This document shows, piece by piece, positions 1-11,671 of a stretch of DNA of 64,000 nucleotides. The stretch is from Sipunculus nudus (lineage: Eukaryota; Annelida; Sipuncula; Golfingiida; Sipunculidae). Location: positions 53,269,624-53,333,623 of the forward strand of contig CM049308.1 in the NCBI GenBank assembly GCA_026874595.1. The letters run 5' to 3'. Both the position numbers and the translations under genes were made by a program. The notes below the pieces were generated by a model. The model was not told where the DNA came from. It did no database searches and worked only from the letters and a program-made list of their open reading frames with translations. The first letter of the stretch is position 1, and each line of letters begins with the position of its first letter.

Positions 1-199
1 CTGACCCTCACACCAGATTTGATATGTCATGTAATAGCTATGTTATGTTTTTCCAGTTCGTTGATCTGTTAACATATTGCAAGGTGTTTACATATTGCTG
101 TTTACACTGCAAGAGGGATACAGTACTATTGAGTATATGTAAAATTATTTAGCAGGTGGCTGATCTAGTTTTATTTAATGACACAATTACCATAAATAT

Positions 200-460
200 T
201 CATTCCATATAGTTAAGTATGGCTGACACTATGACATTATACTGGGTCGACGATTGAATATACGACATGTGACCGCCAGGTGTCAGCAGCGGAGATAAGA
301 GAAAGGTATGGAACACTAAGAACCTTCCAGATCCTTCGTTGATGTTTGCTTTGTGTTTTCTAAACCAGCTTGTCACTTTTTTCCACAGTGGTTTAATTTT
401 TCTACACTCAACAAAATATGTGTCATGAATTCTTTCATCGTTCAGCAGAAGCCTTATCAA
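200..460 (-). mobile_element. possible C-terminal scrap of a LINE ORF2
   Basis: An 86-codon open stretch on the minus strand contains the motif FVECRKIKPLWKKVTSWFRK. It resembles the C-terminal segment of non-LTR retrotransposon polyproteins, where a Cys of a degenerate zinc knuckle is followed by a Trp-rich segment of the type xPLWxxVxxWF. No reverse transcriptase domain is visible nearby, so this would be a small fragment at most. The assignment rests only on motif resemblance and could be chance. Confidence 0.3.
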
Positions 461-916
461 TACTAAAATTCAATGAAGAATATTGCACTGGAAAATTCGT
501 AATTTAACAGATTTCGTAACAGTATAAATATGAGCGAAGCTTGTTCTTACAACACATTCAATGAAGAAGGAACTGCCACTGGCTGTTGTTAACTGGATGT
601 TATATATTTGTGATATAAACCAGCGAACTAGGTCTTTTCATCATTTAGCCTGTAATCATTTTACTTTATAATATGTTGAAAAACACGCATTAGTTCACCA
701 ATACAAATCAATCTGTCATGTTTTTTTTTATTGAAAAGGTTATTTATATTTACCCTGAGCGGCAAAGAAAATGATAGCAATTTTTTTCTCCTTGTGGTAT
801 TCAGGCAGATGTGACGTTACCGATGACATTTATGGGCACACATAATAACGAGCCTCAAGGCAGAGCGCTTTGGCGACTTTAGGCCGCACCAAGATATATT
901 TATTTTGATTTTTAAT
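461..916. other. non-coding, nothing recognised
   Basis: AT-rich DNA with no ORF, splice-flanked exon, or inverted repeat that I can support. Confidence 0.5.
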
Positions 917-1137
917 TACCTCCACTGGGACGGTATGCGTTCATTCCTTTTCGTGTGTGGGTCTTTGGCCAGGAATATTCACAAATGTGCAGTCACATAT
1001 GCCCGATTGAACATGGGCCCAATGAACCAATGAACCTGGGAATATGGGCCTATAAGTGAATGAAAACACTTCTTTCGGAGTACCCCAAGATAAGGACGGC
1101 CACTCATGGCGGAGGCCTGCATTCCTGAGAATACATA
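917..1137 (-). repeat. dispersed repeat family A, copy 1
   Basis: This is a member of a family with about nine copies in the window. On the minus strand it runs from a segment close to GGAATGCAGGCCTCCGCCAT, through a central part containing TATTCCCAGGTTCAT, to an end close to CAGTGGAGGTAA. Family hallmarks are GCCTCCGCC near the 5' end and GGCGGAGGC at the 3' end, which are inverted complements and suggest a MITE with short terminal inverted repeats. The 5' side also carries a small hairpin of the form TGCATTC-n-GAATGCA. The family is unclassified. Confidence 0.6.
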
Positions 1138-2034
1138 TTTGTTGTTAATTATTATAATTATCGGTCGAGACCAGATACGAAAAATTTTAAAATTTTACGG
1201 GAAGAAAAACTGTGCAACAGTTCTTTAACTAGTGTATATGAACAACACAAACTGATCCTATTTTTCAGGGTACATGTACAAATGAATATTTTGCATTATT
1301 AAATATTTATACAAATCATGATCTATTGGAGGGACAGAGGAAAGAGCAGCTGTTTACAAAGTGAACACCGAGCAATTTATGGAGATTCATTATACAAAAT
1401 GGAAAGTTCATTCCTGGATAAATAGGACCGGGCGATGACGTAGCGCAGTAATGTTTTGTTTGACCTCATTAAAAAAAGATACATGACTCTTAACAGAAGG
1501 TCTGGCCATAATCTTTGAGGCATTATCACCGTTATAACCAAGTACCGTTTGTAGAGTATGTTTTTACCAGTAGCATGCAAACCTTTTCCTCCAAGACAGC
1601 TTTCATCATATCACGACATTGATGAACAGGTCGCTATCATTTTAATCATCAACTAGAGTCTCTACATTAGATTAGCCTGGTCGCCCGAAGAGTTATGGTC
1701 CGAGGGTGTAACAGCCCTATTGATCAGCTGTTTAATTTGAGTTAGGGCAAGACAATATCGCAGTTAATCAAATGATTGCGCGAGTTTTCCCCATGAGTCC
1801 TGTTTAATCATGAAAGCGCTATAAAATAACATTTCTCATTTGTTGTTTATTGGTTTCACAGCTTTCAGGTGCTATAACTCTCAATGTGGTAATTAACTTG
1901 AGCTATAATTTACTTCCACTTTATATTGGCGTAAATATAAACAAAAAAAAATATTCATTATTTCATCCGGGACTGGAACTGAAACGTTTTATTATAGTAC
2001 CTTACTAATATATTGCTATATTTAAGGGATTTGT
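1138..2034. other. non-coding, nothing recognised
   Basis: AT-rich upstream or intronic DNA without a supportable gene or repeat. The short ORF at 1377-1580 on the minus strand has no recognisable domain. Confidence 0.5.
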
Positions 2035-2300
2035 AAAGGTAGGCGTTTATAGTACCGTTCACAATGTACCGGGGCTCCTAAATACACCAGCAGCGTAGGT
2101 ATAAATGTAGCGAAGAGGGTAATGTTGTCCGTACGAATATGTTGGTTAAGAATTGTTTCAAGGCATATTGCATAAACATGGGTGTTTTATGGTAAGGACT
2201 TCACGGAATAAGTAATATTTGTAAGCATTCGCGTGTGAAATGTAAACAGAAACCTTTTTCTTATATTTTGATTTTAAAGTTTGACTGCTGAGATAATAGT
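2035..2300 (+). repeat. dispersed repeat family C, copy 1
   Basis: It shares stretches such as GTAAGGACTTCACGGAATAA and GCATTCGCGTGTGAAATGTA with copies at 13342-13702 (opposite strand) and 16770-16960. The 13.3-kb copy shows that the family is mobile, because it interrupts another repeat and is flanked by a 10-bp direct duplication. This copy is diverged and its ends are unclear. Confidence 0.55.
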
Positions 2301-3298
2301 CCCACGTACACTACCAAACTGGCAAAGGTTCGTTTTGATGGGAAGGGTGCGAATCCAGCGCTCGAATGATTACGTCAACAATCCCGATCTTCATTTAAGA
2401 CGTTCACCCTCTTATTTTTCTGAAAAATCCCGTTTTATTATATCCAATCTTATGATATCTTATGAATTTGCAGTGTTAATTTTCGGAGATAAAAATATCT
2501 ATCCAAAGCAGAAGGGCTGTATCAAACTTTCCTTTAGCAACATTAATATCATTCTTTTAGATTCCCCGAAAGGCATCGAAATAAATATAGGAGGTTTATT
2601 CATAGAGTTGTTGGAAATACATCATGTATTCAGTCAAACAAACGAAGATGGCCGAGGCGTCCCGGGCTTTACTTTCAATATTTCTCAGGGACATTTGTGA
2701 CGTAGACCAGATTTTTTTCAATTACTTCAGGCTCCCATCGTGTCCACCGAGACCGGTGTGACATTTTCATGATCTATTATCGTCTAGTCCTCTGACAGTC
2801 GCTTCATTAGGAACGTCAAGGACCGCGCGCTGGAAAACAACGGTCATTTTTCAGCCGGGCAGAGTATTCAGTTTTAATAATTTAATTTCTGCACCATTTA
2901 TCGGTTCTAGTCAGGTTAGAAAACGTTTCCTTACTGACAGATATTTATGGATAACAGGACTTTTGGTCTGGTGATATTCAGGTAATTATTAATTGTATAA
3001 ATCTGGTTAAAGACCAATCAACCAAGGTCTGGATTTATCTACCCACTAAACTCTCCGACCGAACCTTGCTAATTCAAATAATTTCCTCTTGCGGCAAACC
3101 TTTTTGTTATTAATATGTATCTGCATTATTAAAGATGTTATATTACAATACAGACTATCTCGGGAAATATGAAGACAGAGGAGAGTGGTGGTGGTAAATA
3201 GAAGGTACATTGAGAAGTTTTCCAGGAGACTATTATGTATATGGATGTGCATGATTGTGTTAGCGCTAAGAGTCTGATCTTTTTTAAATAATTCAAGA
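2301..3298. other. non-coding, contains one unassigned ORF
   Basis: A 139-codon open frame (2281-2700, plus) starts inside repeat family C and has no domain I can recognise. It is probably a chance ORF. The rest is AT-rich and featureless. Confidence 0.4.
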
Positions 3299-3380
3299 AA
3301 GTTTTTATTATTATCAATAATATTAATAATAATAATAATTATCATTATTATAATAATAATAATAACAATCATCATCATAA
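3299..3380. repeat. (AAT)n/(ATT)n-rich microsatellite
   Basis: Imperfect trinucleotide tract of mixed ATT and AAT units. Its six-frame translation gives the isoleucine-rich ORF seen on the minus strand at this position, which is not a gene. Confidence 0.85.
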
Positions 3381-3798
3381 TTACATCCAGTATAAAGGGG
3401 CGGCTTGTAGGAATTGGTTAGTTTACTTATATATCGATATTTAGGACCTTTTTTTATTTTTTATTTTTTTTCCGGAGGGGGGGGGGGTCTTTTAATTTCA
3501 GATCCTTTCTTTCGTGTTTGCGCAAGATCTAAAATAAACAGCTGATACACATACAAAAGTGACCCTTCGTCAGGGTATTAGTCACAAGTGAGAGTTAGCA
3601 CTTTTTATTTATTTTCGAAGGTGACTTAATTTTCATAGTTGTTACATGCTAGCGGTAGTTTAGAGTAAGGTAAACACGTAAAACAAAACCAGTTATTTGA
3701 TACAAGGTGAAGCTGTTGTATTTCAACATTATAATTATTTTAATGTTATTCTAAAAACCGTCCATCCATTGTACAATTGTTTTACCTGCCGAGGAGAA

Positions 3799-3840
3799 AA
3801 CTAGAGTATGGAAATGGTGTTTTAAATCCATACTCTAGTT
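3799..3840. repeat. perfect 14-bp inverted repeat with 14-nt loop
   Basis: AACTAGAGTATGGA at 3799-3812 is the exact reverse complement of TCCATACTCTAGTT at 3827-3840. The stem does not extend outward, so it is short for a microRNA precursor. It may be the remnant of a small foldback element. Confidence 0.7.
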
Positions 3841-4107
3841 GTCAAAAAATAGAACTATTATTAGAAAAAAATAGCTTACGGTACAACAGGCAAATAACAG
3901 AGCGGAGAGATTAATTGCCTCCTCAAGGAGGGTAAGTGTTCAATCCCGTTCGTGTGGGGATTCGTGTGTTTGTTTACTCATGAACGAAATCTTGGAAAAA
4001 TGAAATATGTATAGCAAACGGCAGAGGATTACTGAACAAGCATTATGATAAGTTGGGCAAACAAAGGAGCTTGTTTGAAGATGTTTATTTACAAAATAAT
4101 GATTGTT

Positions 4108-4109
<2 letters not shown>

Positions 4110-4157
<48 letters not shown>
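4110..4157. repeat. (AT)n microsatellite
   Basis: Uninterrupted AT dinucleotide run of about 48 bp. Confidence 0.95.
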
Positions 4158-4161
<4 letters not shown>

Positions 4162-4347
4162 GTGATAAGTCCTGTATCATTGTATTGTGGTACTGTTGTG
4201 AGTGTATCGTATACCTATGATCATTATGTTTGCCTAAAAAATGACTGTTATGAAACAAAACTGTATCATATGAAAAATTTTAAGGCTAAGAAAAAAACGA
4301 AATTTCATGAAAAATCTATAGCCTTCTGGGAATGTGTCAATGAAGAA

Positions 4348-4557
4348 TCGATTAGATTTCGGTGTGGATCCGCCTCATGATCAAGGTGCAAGAAGGACTT
4401 CCAGGAATATTCAGACATATACAGTAACCTATGCACGAATGAACCTGGGAGTTAGGCCGAATGAAAGAATGCAAACACGTTTTTTGGACCATGACACAAT
4501 TATAGGACCACCCACATGGTGGAGGGCTGGATTCCTGAAGAATGCATATTTCTTGGT
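4348..4557 (-). repeat. dispersed repeat family A, copy 2
   Basis: On the minus strand it begins with a segment close to AGAAATATGCATTCTTCAGG and continues with the CCTCCACCATGTG variant of the family's GC-rich box, then the conserved TTCATTCG and GGATCCACACCGAAATC segments. The 3' GGCGGAGGC end is missing or diverged. Confidence 0.6.
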
Positions 4558-5421
4558 TAGACCCGTTAGCCCGCAGGCGCCTAATTAATAGTTCAGAAAA
4601 TCCGTCCAGCGTATATTTAGAGGATGAGGTCCATTTACAGATAAATGTACCTGGGAAAAAATTACTAAATGATCCAACCAGCTCAATGGCAGAGGTGGAG
4701 ATCTTCCTGGGATGAGCTAACAAGACAAATAAAAGCAATATTTAACCGTCTCAAATCCACAATACCGGGCCCCTTTAGGCTTAAGAAATGATTAAGCATT
4801 ACAAACGGTGCCCTTGACTATCTTCTATATACCCTCTTTATCGCATAAAATATTTTGCCGGCAGAAAAGGAGAAAAAATCACAACGGACCATTAATAATG
4901 GATAGGACAAGGATGCCGCTGATGAATTTGGAAGCTTGCCAGCTCATTAGTGAAACCCTCCGCCCTGGAGTGCGCCCATTTGAGTAGAAACGGGATGATT
5001 GTAATACTATTTATTGTGAAAGGATGTGTGTAAGTGCCCAGGGAGGTCAATTAACCGTGATGTAACGAGCTTTATCCCCTTCTCTTGTTCTGTCTAGGTT
5101 GTTTATTATCTCAAGTTAGCACGTGTTAGGCCTGTCTAGGCCGCAACGGTATTATGTGATAGATGTTTAATATACACCAATATTTATACTATAGAAATCT
5201 GAAATGACTGCTATAGTAATATTCAAGGTATATCACGCACAGTCGAGCACTTAGCGGGGGCATGTATAACGTAGAGGTAATAGTTTATTGGTTTAAAAGA
5301 AATGTTCCTTATCTCTTGTTATGTCCTGTTCCAGAACCGATATAATGCGTCATTTATCGTTGTGTAAGGATTATATTCCAGTAACCAAGACGGGTTCTGT
5401 TGAGTACGATACTTTCAACAG
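4558..5421. other. non-coding, nothing recognised
   Basis: No exon with convincing splice sites and no repeat member found. Confidence 0.5.
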
Positions 5422-5888
5422 CAGTGATGTAGTCGAGCCCACACCATCCGAGTCCGAGTGCGAGTCCAGGCCACTCGAGTCCGAACCTTTGAGGTTCGAG
5501 TCCAACATCTTCGAGTCCATGTCATTTGGAACCCGAGTCCGAGGCAAATATAAATATCCTTAAAAAGCAATTTAAAATGGAAATTCTACCATGTACATTT
5601 TTAAGTTAGTTCTCAAAATTGTTATAAATAAAACGGTCAATTACATTGATCTTTCCTATGCTTTGCGAAGTTTGGTAAAAATAGTGTAATTATTATTAAT
5701 AATCTGTTGGTAGTAAAAATATGTAAAAATGTCTTCATTATATGTGACAGATTTTTTTTCTATTTGACTCCAGATGGACTAGGCTTGATTTCTCGAGTCC
5801 TTACCTCCGAGACCGAGTACAAGTTTAAGTCCAGGTCCGAGTCCCTAAAACGTGGACTCGAAATCTGGACTCAAGCCCTACATCACTG
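5422..5888. mobile_element. hAT-like MITE made of CGAGTCC motifs
   Basis: The element opens with CAGTGATGTAGTCGAG and closes with the inverted form ending in CTACATCACTG, so the first 11 bp (CAGTGATGTAG) are perfect terminal inverted repeats. The flanking 8-mers TTCAACAG (5414-5421) and CTCAAAAG (5889-5896) match at 6 of 8 positions, as expected for an aged 8-bp hAT target duplication. A CAG-type terminus is also typical of hAT elements. Both subterminal zones (about 5440-5535 and 5790-5880) are packed with imperfect CGAGTCC/GAGTCCGAG repeats, separated by an AT-rich middle. No transposase is encoded. Confidence 0.7.
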
Positions 5889-6937
5889 CTCAAAAGGGGG
5901 TAGCAATTTGCGCCACTAGGGGGCACGGTTCCTCTCCCACAACCCACTTCTGATCTAATATTGAGGTTACACTTACAAGACGTTAGAAATTTTAGTGTGA
6001 AAATAAACGGAAATATATAAAAATATCAATCAAGTTTCCTTAATGCACACTTTCATCTGCAACAATTTATTCAAAGATATGTTTCCTAAGGACGTTATTT
6101 CTGAATCTGTCAAGAGATACTGGTGATTGGAATCATGCATCCCAAACGAAAAAGTGATACGTTAATTGGAACATTTGACTCTTTTCATCAATTCCAAATT
6201 TTTAGTACCACTCAGGCAACCGTATTCTTATTTTGAGTATTAAAATGTTTTTAGAATATTGAAATTCTCAGCTGATACTCGGCAGAATTTTAATGTTCTT
6301 GCATTTCACCTGGACTCTCATATACAAACAAAATTGTACACATATATACACAAGTTGGGAAATCCTGACTACGATATTGATATAATCCGTTAAAAGAAAG
6401 TGAAGCATTTAGCGTCAAATTATCAAGGAAAACAGTGAAAGTATACTTGAGAACCCTGTCAAATTAAGTAATTGTGCTTTGTATGGACAGGGAATCGTCT
6501 AAATTTGGTTCTGACGGATCTCCAGTTTCCATTATACTTTGACTCATATGTGGACTTGATCTTTGAACCCAATGACCCTAGTTAGTACATTACCTGTAAT
6601 TTGAAAAATGAAGTACCAACACAGAAATAGTGTTAAATTTGACAGTTCCTTCTGGGATCGTCACTTGTTCTGGATATTGTGACGTATCTATTCATAATTT
6701 GCATATAACGGAAACAACATTAAATATAACTTTGAAAAACTTGCCACTACAATGACCAGTCGTATATTCTTCAGATTTTGCCTTTTATATTGAATATTTA
6801 TTGAGGAACTGCTCGTTAAATGGAAGTTGTGGATCACAGCGACTGCGGAAACTAAATATATCATTTAAATGCAAATAGAAGCCCTCAATATTATTTTCGA
6901 CATGTCATTATTTTTATCCTCTTACGTTTCTTTTCAG
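5889..6937 (+). other. intron upstream of the claudin-like exon at 6938
   Basis: AT-rich and non-coding. It ends in a pyrimidine-rich tract and AG (TTTCTTTTCAG) directly before the exon. I searched it for a first exon with the W-GLW-C motif of the family and found none, so that exon should lie outside the window. Confidence 0.6.
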
Positions 6938-7087
6938 TGTGGCTGTACATCTGCGCCGGTCTGATGTCAATGATCCTCGGTCTCCTGGTGGCCGCCATCA
7001 TCAGCGCCATTTTGTTTTTGCTGGTGACCCCGACCCGCGGAAAACTAAAGGTCGCCTACGCCCTCTACGTCACATGCAGCGGAGCTG
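6938..7087 (+). CDS. claudin/PMP22-type tetraspan protein, penultimate exon (gene partial at 5' end)
   Basis: This is a 150-nt exon between a TTTTCAG acceptor and a G|GTAAT donor, phase 1 on both sides. It encodes about 50 residues: a long hydrophobic helix (ICAGLMSMILGLLVAAIISA and following residues), a short basic loop TPTRGK, and the start of the next helix. By comparison with the complete minus-strand gene (27255-59516) this is membrane segment 2 and the beginning of segment 3 of a four-pass protein of the claudin/PMP22/EMP superfamily. It probably acts in the plasma membrane, in cell-cell contacts or as an accessory subunit; the exact role is unknown. Exon length, phase and position of the junction after a small Gly/Ala-rich segment match the 141-nt exon 2 of the other gene. 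The first exon, with transmembrane segment 1 and the extracellular loop signature, is not in the window. Family membership is inferred from architecture. Confidence 0.75.
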
Positions 7088-7524
7088 GTAATCTCAAATA
7101 TACAATTACGATAACTAATAGAAATGATATAGTGTGTGACATTTGTAACACAAATTATTTCTCGTAATTGTGTTAAGACAAAATAGTCAATAAAGCATTT
7201 AGAAAACATTTGTCTCATTTATCCATCCTTTGACTATTCACAGAGCTCATCAAAATCTCTAAAACAAATATAATAATATCTCAAATGTTGTTTATAGTTT
7301 GTATCGAACGCTCTATCTGTTTAAACAACATGAAATCGCGTTGTTTGGATAAATGTATAGAGTGAAAAAGTAAAATGTTAATTATAACTAAACTGAGGAC
7401 AGTTTAAGGAAACATAGGTCATAAAATGTTAGGCTTAATCTAGAGGATTTGTATTAGCTAAAAGATGTATACCCCAACTTTGGGTCTGTTAACTTGACTG
7501 TGCCTATTTGTCTTATCGTTTTAG

Positions 7525-7721
7525 CATTTAGCGATGTGGTTGCCGTGGTGATATACACCGTTCTCCATCGGCTCGTTGCCAACAAGCACATGATTGGCTG
7601 GGCTTACCCGGTTGCCCTGGCGACATGTGGCGCCAGCATTGTGTGTTCAGTTTCTGCTTACGTCCAATACAAACTGACAAAGCGAAGGGAACAAGGACAC
7701 GAGTTGGTCCTTATCACGTGA
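7525..7721 (+). CDS. claudin/PMP22-type tetraspan protein, terminal exon
   Basis: It follows the 437-bp intron 7088-7524, whose acceptor is TTATCGTTTTAG. Joining phase 1 to phase 1 gives the codon G|CA and the sequence SGAG-AFSDVVAVVIYTVLHRLV. This completes membrane helix 3. A short second extracellular loop (ANKHMIGW) is followed by helix 4 (AYPVALATCGASIVCSVSAY), then a charged cytosolic tail KLTKRREQGHELVLIT and the stop TGA at 7719-7721. The second loop is unusually short compared with the minus-strand relative, where about 35 residues separate the helices. The tail does not end in a PDZ ligand. The gene lies on the same strand as, and about 4 kb upstream of, the CXorf65-like gene. I see no clear poly(A) signal. 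Confidence 0.75.
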
Positions 7722-9577
7722 CCTTGAAAACAACCGTTTATTGGTTGTTGAAATTACCGATGTAAAAATGTGATTAATCCTGTGGATTTATATATTATCC
7801 TGAAAGAAGATTCCATCGTGATATCATGTTACCCGGCCATTACTGTAATCTTGGCATGTTTTGCGATCAAACAATTCACAGAGAAGAGAAGGACACCAAT
7901 TCTTAAATTCATTGAGGCCGAACAACAAAAATTTAGAGCATTTGGTACGAGCAGGTGATTTTTTTTTTTTTTTTTTTTTGGTCATTATCGAGACAGATTA
8001 GGGGGTATTTGCAAGCTTGCCCAGAAAAAGCAAAAATAACTGCAATTTTTTAAATGGTATATATGATAATCACTCTTTAAAAATTCGTTGATAGAAAATT
8101 AAAATAGATCAATGAAATTGGGTGCGATGAATCCGTAGAACAATATTTTTTTTTGCATGGCCTGGTTTTTAAATATAAATTTCAGGCGAGGTCAATGTAA
8201 ATTGTCATGTGGTTTTTCTTTGTATTATTACTGGGGGCGTTTTATGGACCCCTTATGGGGGAACTTAACATTATACAGTGAAGCTCGGTATTTATCAATT
8301 CAGTGTACAAGTATACAGCAATGAACGATAATCATTGGTAGCGGCCTGAGACATGTTGATGTAAAGCGATGCATTTTACAGTGTCATTATGCCTCAAACA
8401 GGTGGCGCCAGGTATTATATTACCTGGATGGTTGGATTGTCTGTAAGCAATTTACCAAAAAAAGAAAGTTAAGTACATATATTGATGTTTTTTAAAGTTA
8501 GAATACATTCAAATTTTGGAAGGTAATATTGATCATCAATTTATTTTTAATTCTAAAGGACTTTTTACAAGTGGCAATTTCTTTGTCCCGGACCATTCGC
8601 TGGTATGATACCTCGTTCAGCAGTTTCATAATGACATCTTCCATTTAACAAAAATGTAATGTATATGGCCGGTCTCATCCTTGATTGTGATCAATTCCTG
8701 ATGTATAATTTTTATAACAACTATACTGAAATAATGCTCTATATATATCGGCATAAGATGAACAATATAGGTATTCAGCTGTTCAAATTCTGTTGAACAT
8801 AGATAATATTATATATGGACATGCATTTATATACAACGAGATAAATGAATACGGCTTTGTGTTTTGTTTACGTAAGTTCATGTTTATATCTTTATAATCT
8901 ACATTATTGATATACTGTTTATGTCCATCCTCCATTTGTGACAAGGTTGTGTAATAAACTGTAACAAGGTGTTTGTTTACATTTTTTTAATACTATTAAA
9001 CTTTATGGAAGATCATTTTTAAAAGTTTATAGCAGCATATCATCAAGACTTTTTCTATATAAAAAGGAAAAGCACTTTTCACTTTTATTTATTACAGTGC
9101 TAAATACTTCTGATAAAAAAAGAGAACCCTGTTAAGCTGTGCGCGTATATGCAAATATGGGTCAAAAATCGTTCATATGATTTGGTATGTGGGGTTTCCA
9201 TGTTTCCGTCAGAGTGTATGCGTATGCATATGCGTAAATTCGCCACTCAGTTACTGAGTTTGGGGGAAAAACCAGCTACATCTATTGTACAATTGTATAC
9301 CTCAGCCACTTAACGCATGTATACGCACATCCTCGCTGCTACTTTTTTTTCAAGACCACACGTATATATGCGCATATACGCGCATATGGAAACACACCTT
9401 CAGTAAATAATTGAATTCTGTACACGTATATGTGAAATATCTAAATATAGATGCATAGTGGCTGTTATCAGTATCAAGGCCATCCCTGCCCACACATTTT
9501 CGACTCCATATCGTGTTTCGTCGATGTTAATATCGTTTTCATTATCCCCACCAGGGGGCACTGAACTGCTTGTCTGC
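7722..9577. other. 3' flank of claudin-like gene and intergenic DNA
   Basis: Contains a T-run near 7959-7978 and otherwise AT-rich sequence. One isolated GGTGGCGCC half-palindrome occurs near 8401. A zone around 9140-9380 is rich in CGTATATGCGCATATACG-like alternating purine-pyrimidine words in both orientations. No gene is seen. Confidence 0.5.
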
Positions 9578-9578
9578 A

Positions 9579-9618
<40 letters not shown>
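9578..9618. repeat. poly(C) plus (CT)n microsatellite
   Basis: About ten C residues run into about 30 bp of CT repeats. Confidence 0.9.
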
Positions 9619-9620
<2 letters not shown>

Positions 9621-9930
9621 AGTAGAGAGTCAGAAGTCAGAATGCCTGCCATGCTATCTTTCAACTAGCCTACGTATAAAGCCTCCCAGTGGGGCTTACA
9701 AGCACTCTATATAAAATTTTGGTGTGCGAGCGAGGACAAAGATTTTTAAATAAATCAAATAATTAGCTTGAAATAAATAAACGTGGGTTTACATGGGTGT
9801 GTGAACCGTTTCTAATTTGTTAAAACAAGAAAAATGTGCAGGTAGCTACAAGCACCGCTTTGAGCCATTTTTCTGTTAAGTCACTATATGGCACTATTTT
9901 AGGGACCACACAGTAGATTTTATGCTTGAA

Positions 9931-10136
9931 CCGAAGCGGATCCAGGGTTAGGGCCCCCCTTTTTTTCCAGCCGCTGCAACATTTTTTTACAAGTTTCTGA
10001 TCAATTTTCCCGGCTTGGAACCCCCCCCCCCCTTTTTTTCCCCCGGACCTAAGGACTTTTTTTGGGGGGGGGGGGGTTTGTCGTTAGTCCTCACGAGTTG
10101 GACCCCTAATTTTCCTTTATCCTGGATCCGCCCCTG
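9931..10136. mobile_element. small MITE-like repeat with CGGATCCAGG ends
   Basis: GCGGATCCAGGGTTAGG near the left end is inverted as CCTGGATCCGCCCC at the right end (10121-10134). The interior is also symmetrical: a run of about 14 C (near 10020-10033) is mirrored by a run of about 13 G (near 10065-10077), so the piece can fold back on itself. The CAGGGG-type outer ends would suit a hAT MITE, but the left outer end is eroded and the flanks do not give a clear 8-bp duplication. Confidence 0.5.
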
Positions 10137-10892
10137 ATGAATGATCCTGAAACCTAATAGCCAGTCTGAAGGATTTAAAAAAATGGCTGCTCCATGTAAC
10201 CTTGGCCCTAAAGCAACATTTCGTGTCTGGTTAGAAACTTGCTAGCATCACTTCCTAACTTTGCACCTAGATAATGAGTTTCATAGTCTTAGCTGAGCAA
10301 GAAAACAAGTAAGGTGTCGTAATTAAGGGTTTGTTGGCTAGATTATATTTGGTTATGTGGCAAAAGGAGGGATATTTAGTATTTTTAAGGCATGGAACTA
10401 GAATGCATGCGATGCTCGCCGTCTCTGTATAGAGTCGGATACTGCGTCTATCTGTCAACCTGCGTGAAACAGCGGACAAATGCCTTCAAGTCCATTTTAC
10501 TTAAAACGACTGTTTGTCGTGGTTCTATCACTAAATTTTCTCGATTTATATACGAACGCAAACAGATAATTTTCGGCTCCGCTAAAAAAATAAAAATCCC
10601 ATTGTTACAATTAAATATTTTATTCCAAAATCATTTTAATTTGAGAAAATTATTAATTTTCTAAGACCTATGGATAACACCATATTATAGACTTTTATTT
10701 CAATAATGGGCCATCTTTGTTCAGACACAAAACAAAATTCTACCATTCTTCTTAATCCAGGCTACTAGGCCACCACACTGTACACACGTATATAAGATAA
10801 ATCAGTTATATTAGTATCTTTATCATATTTTATTTTTATCATTTATATTTATTACTATTATCACTATAATCTTTATTATATTTATTATTTCT
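10137..10892. other. intergenic, nothing recognised
   Basis: AT-rich sequence with short chance ORFs on both strands (10267-10664) that overlap each other and have no domain. Confidence 0.5.
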
Positions 10893-10895
10893 ATC

Positions 10896-10958
<63 letters not shown>
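10893..10958. repeat. (ATT)n microsatellite
   Basis: About 20 nearly perfect TTA/ATT units. Confidence 0.95.
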
Positions 10959-11330
10959 TATGGGTTCTACAAATTGTATTTCCATACTGGAGTTGTATCC
11001 CTGAATGACATCAAACTAATAATTCGAACAAGGGTTATAGCTTTAGCTTAGTAGGCTGAGTCTTACTTGTACTCAGCAAAAAACAAATACTGATATATAA
11101 TAACAGTATACCAACACAGGTGTACAAATCGATAAATAACATTATTTAATCATGCGTGATTAGTTTTAACAAGAAGCGGGTAGTGCATGAAAAACTGGTG
11201 ACTGTCAGATCCGCTGTGGGTCAGAGTTTAGTTTTCCCAATCAGCTTGGTCATGGCCTTATTGAATGCAGAGCTTGATACTGAACTTGTATCAACTCCAG
11301 TAGATCAAAGGGCACGGTGTGTGTGCTTGC

Positions 11331-11338
11331 TGACGTCA
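11331..11338. promoter_or_regulatory. palindromic CRE-like site
   Basis: TGACGTCA is a full CREB/ATF consensus palindrome. It sits 434 bp before the ATG of the CXorf65-like gene, in the GC-richer stretch (about 11300-11771) that probably holds its promoter. Function is inferred from the consensus only. Confidence 0.4.
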
Positions 11339-11671
11339 CACGAGGGACTCCCCTGACTGTATGATTGACAGAAACTAGTCGCACTCACCGGAGCGAGATA
11401 AATTGAGTGCACAGATAAATGTGTAGTATACCGGTGCTACCTGCATGACGTATTAAGAGCCGGGCTTTGTGCGTGTGTGTACGTAACAAAACCACATAGC
11501 TACCGCGCATGCCGTTTGTTTATGTGTCGTGGCTTGTCGGGGATAAGCTAAGGGAAAGCGTCATAATTCCCCTAATATCGGCAGGTCAGCTGGTTTACAT
11601 GACAAACTGAGAAAGGTCACAAATCTGCGGCTTATCGACTGAAGCGGGACTTTCTTCTGTCGTCTGCTTCC

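Noticed and set aside
2281-2700. 139-codon ORF as exon 1 of the plus-strand claudin-like gene
   Set aside because: It lacks an N-terminal membrane helix and the W-GLW-C signature, and starts in repeat family C.
3046-3378. Isoleucine-rich membrane protein ORF
   Set aside because: It is the translation of an ATT microsatellite.
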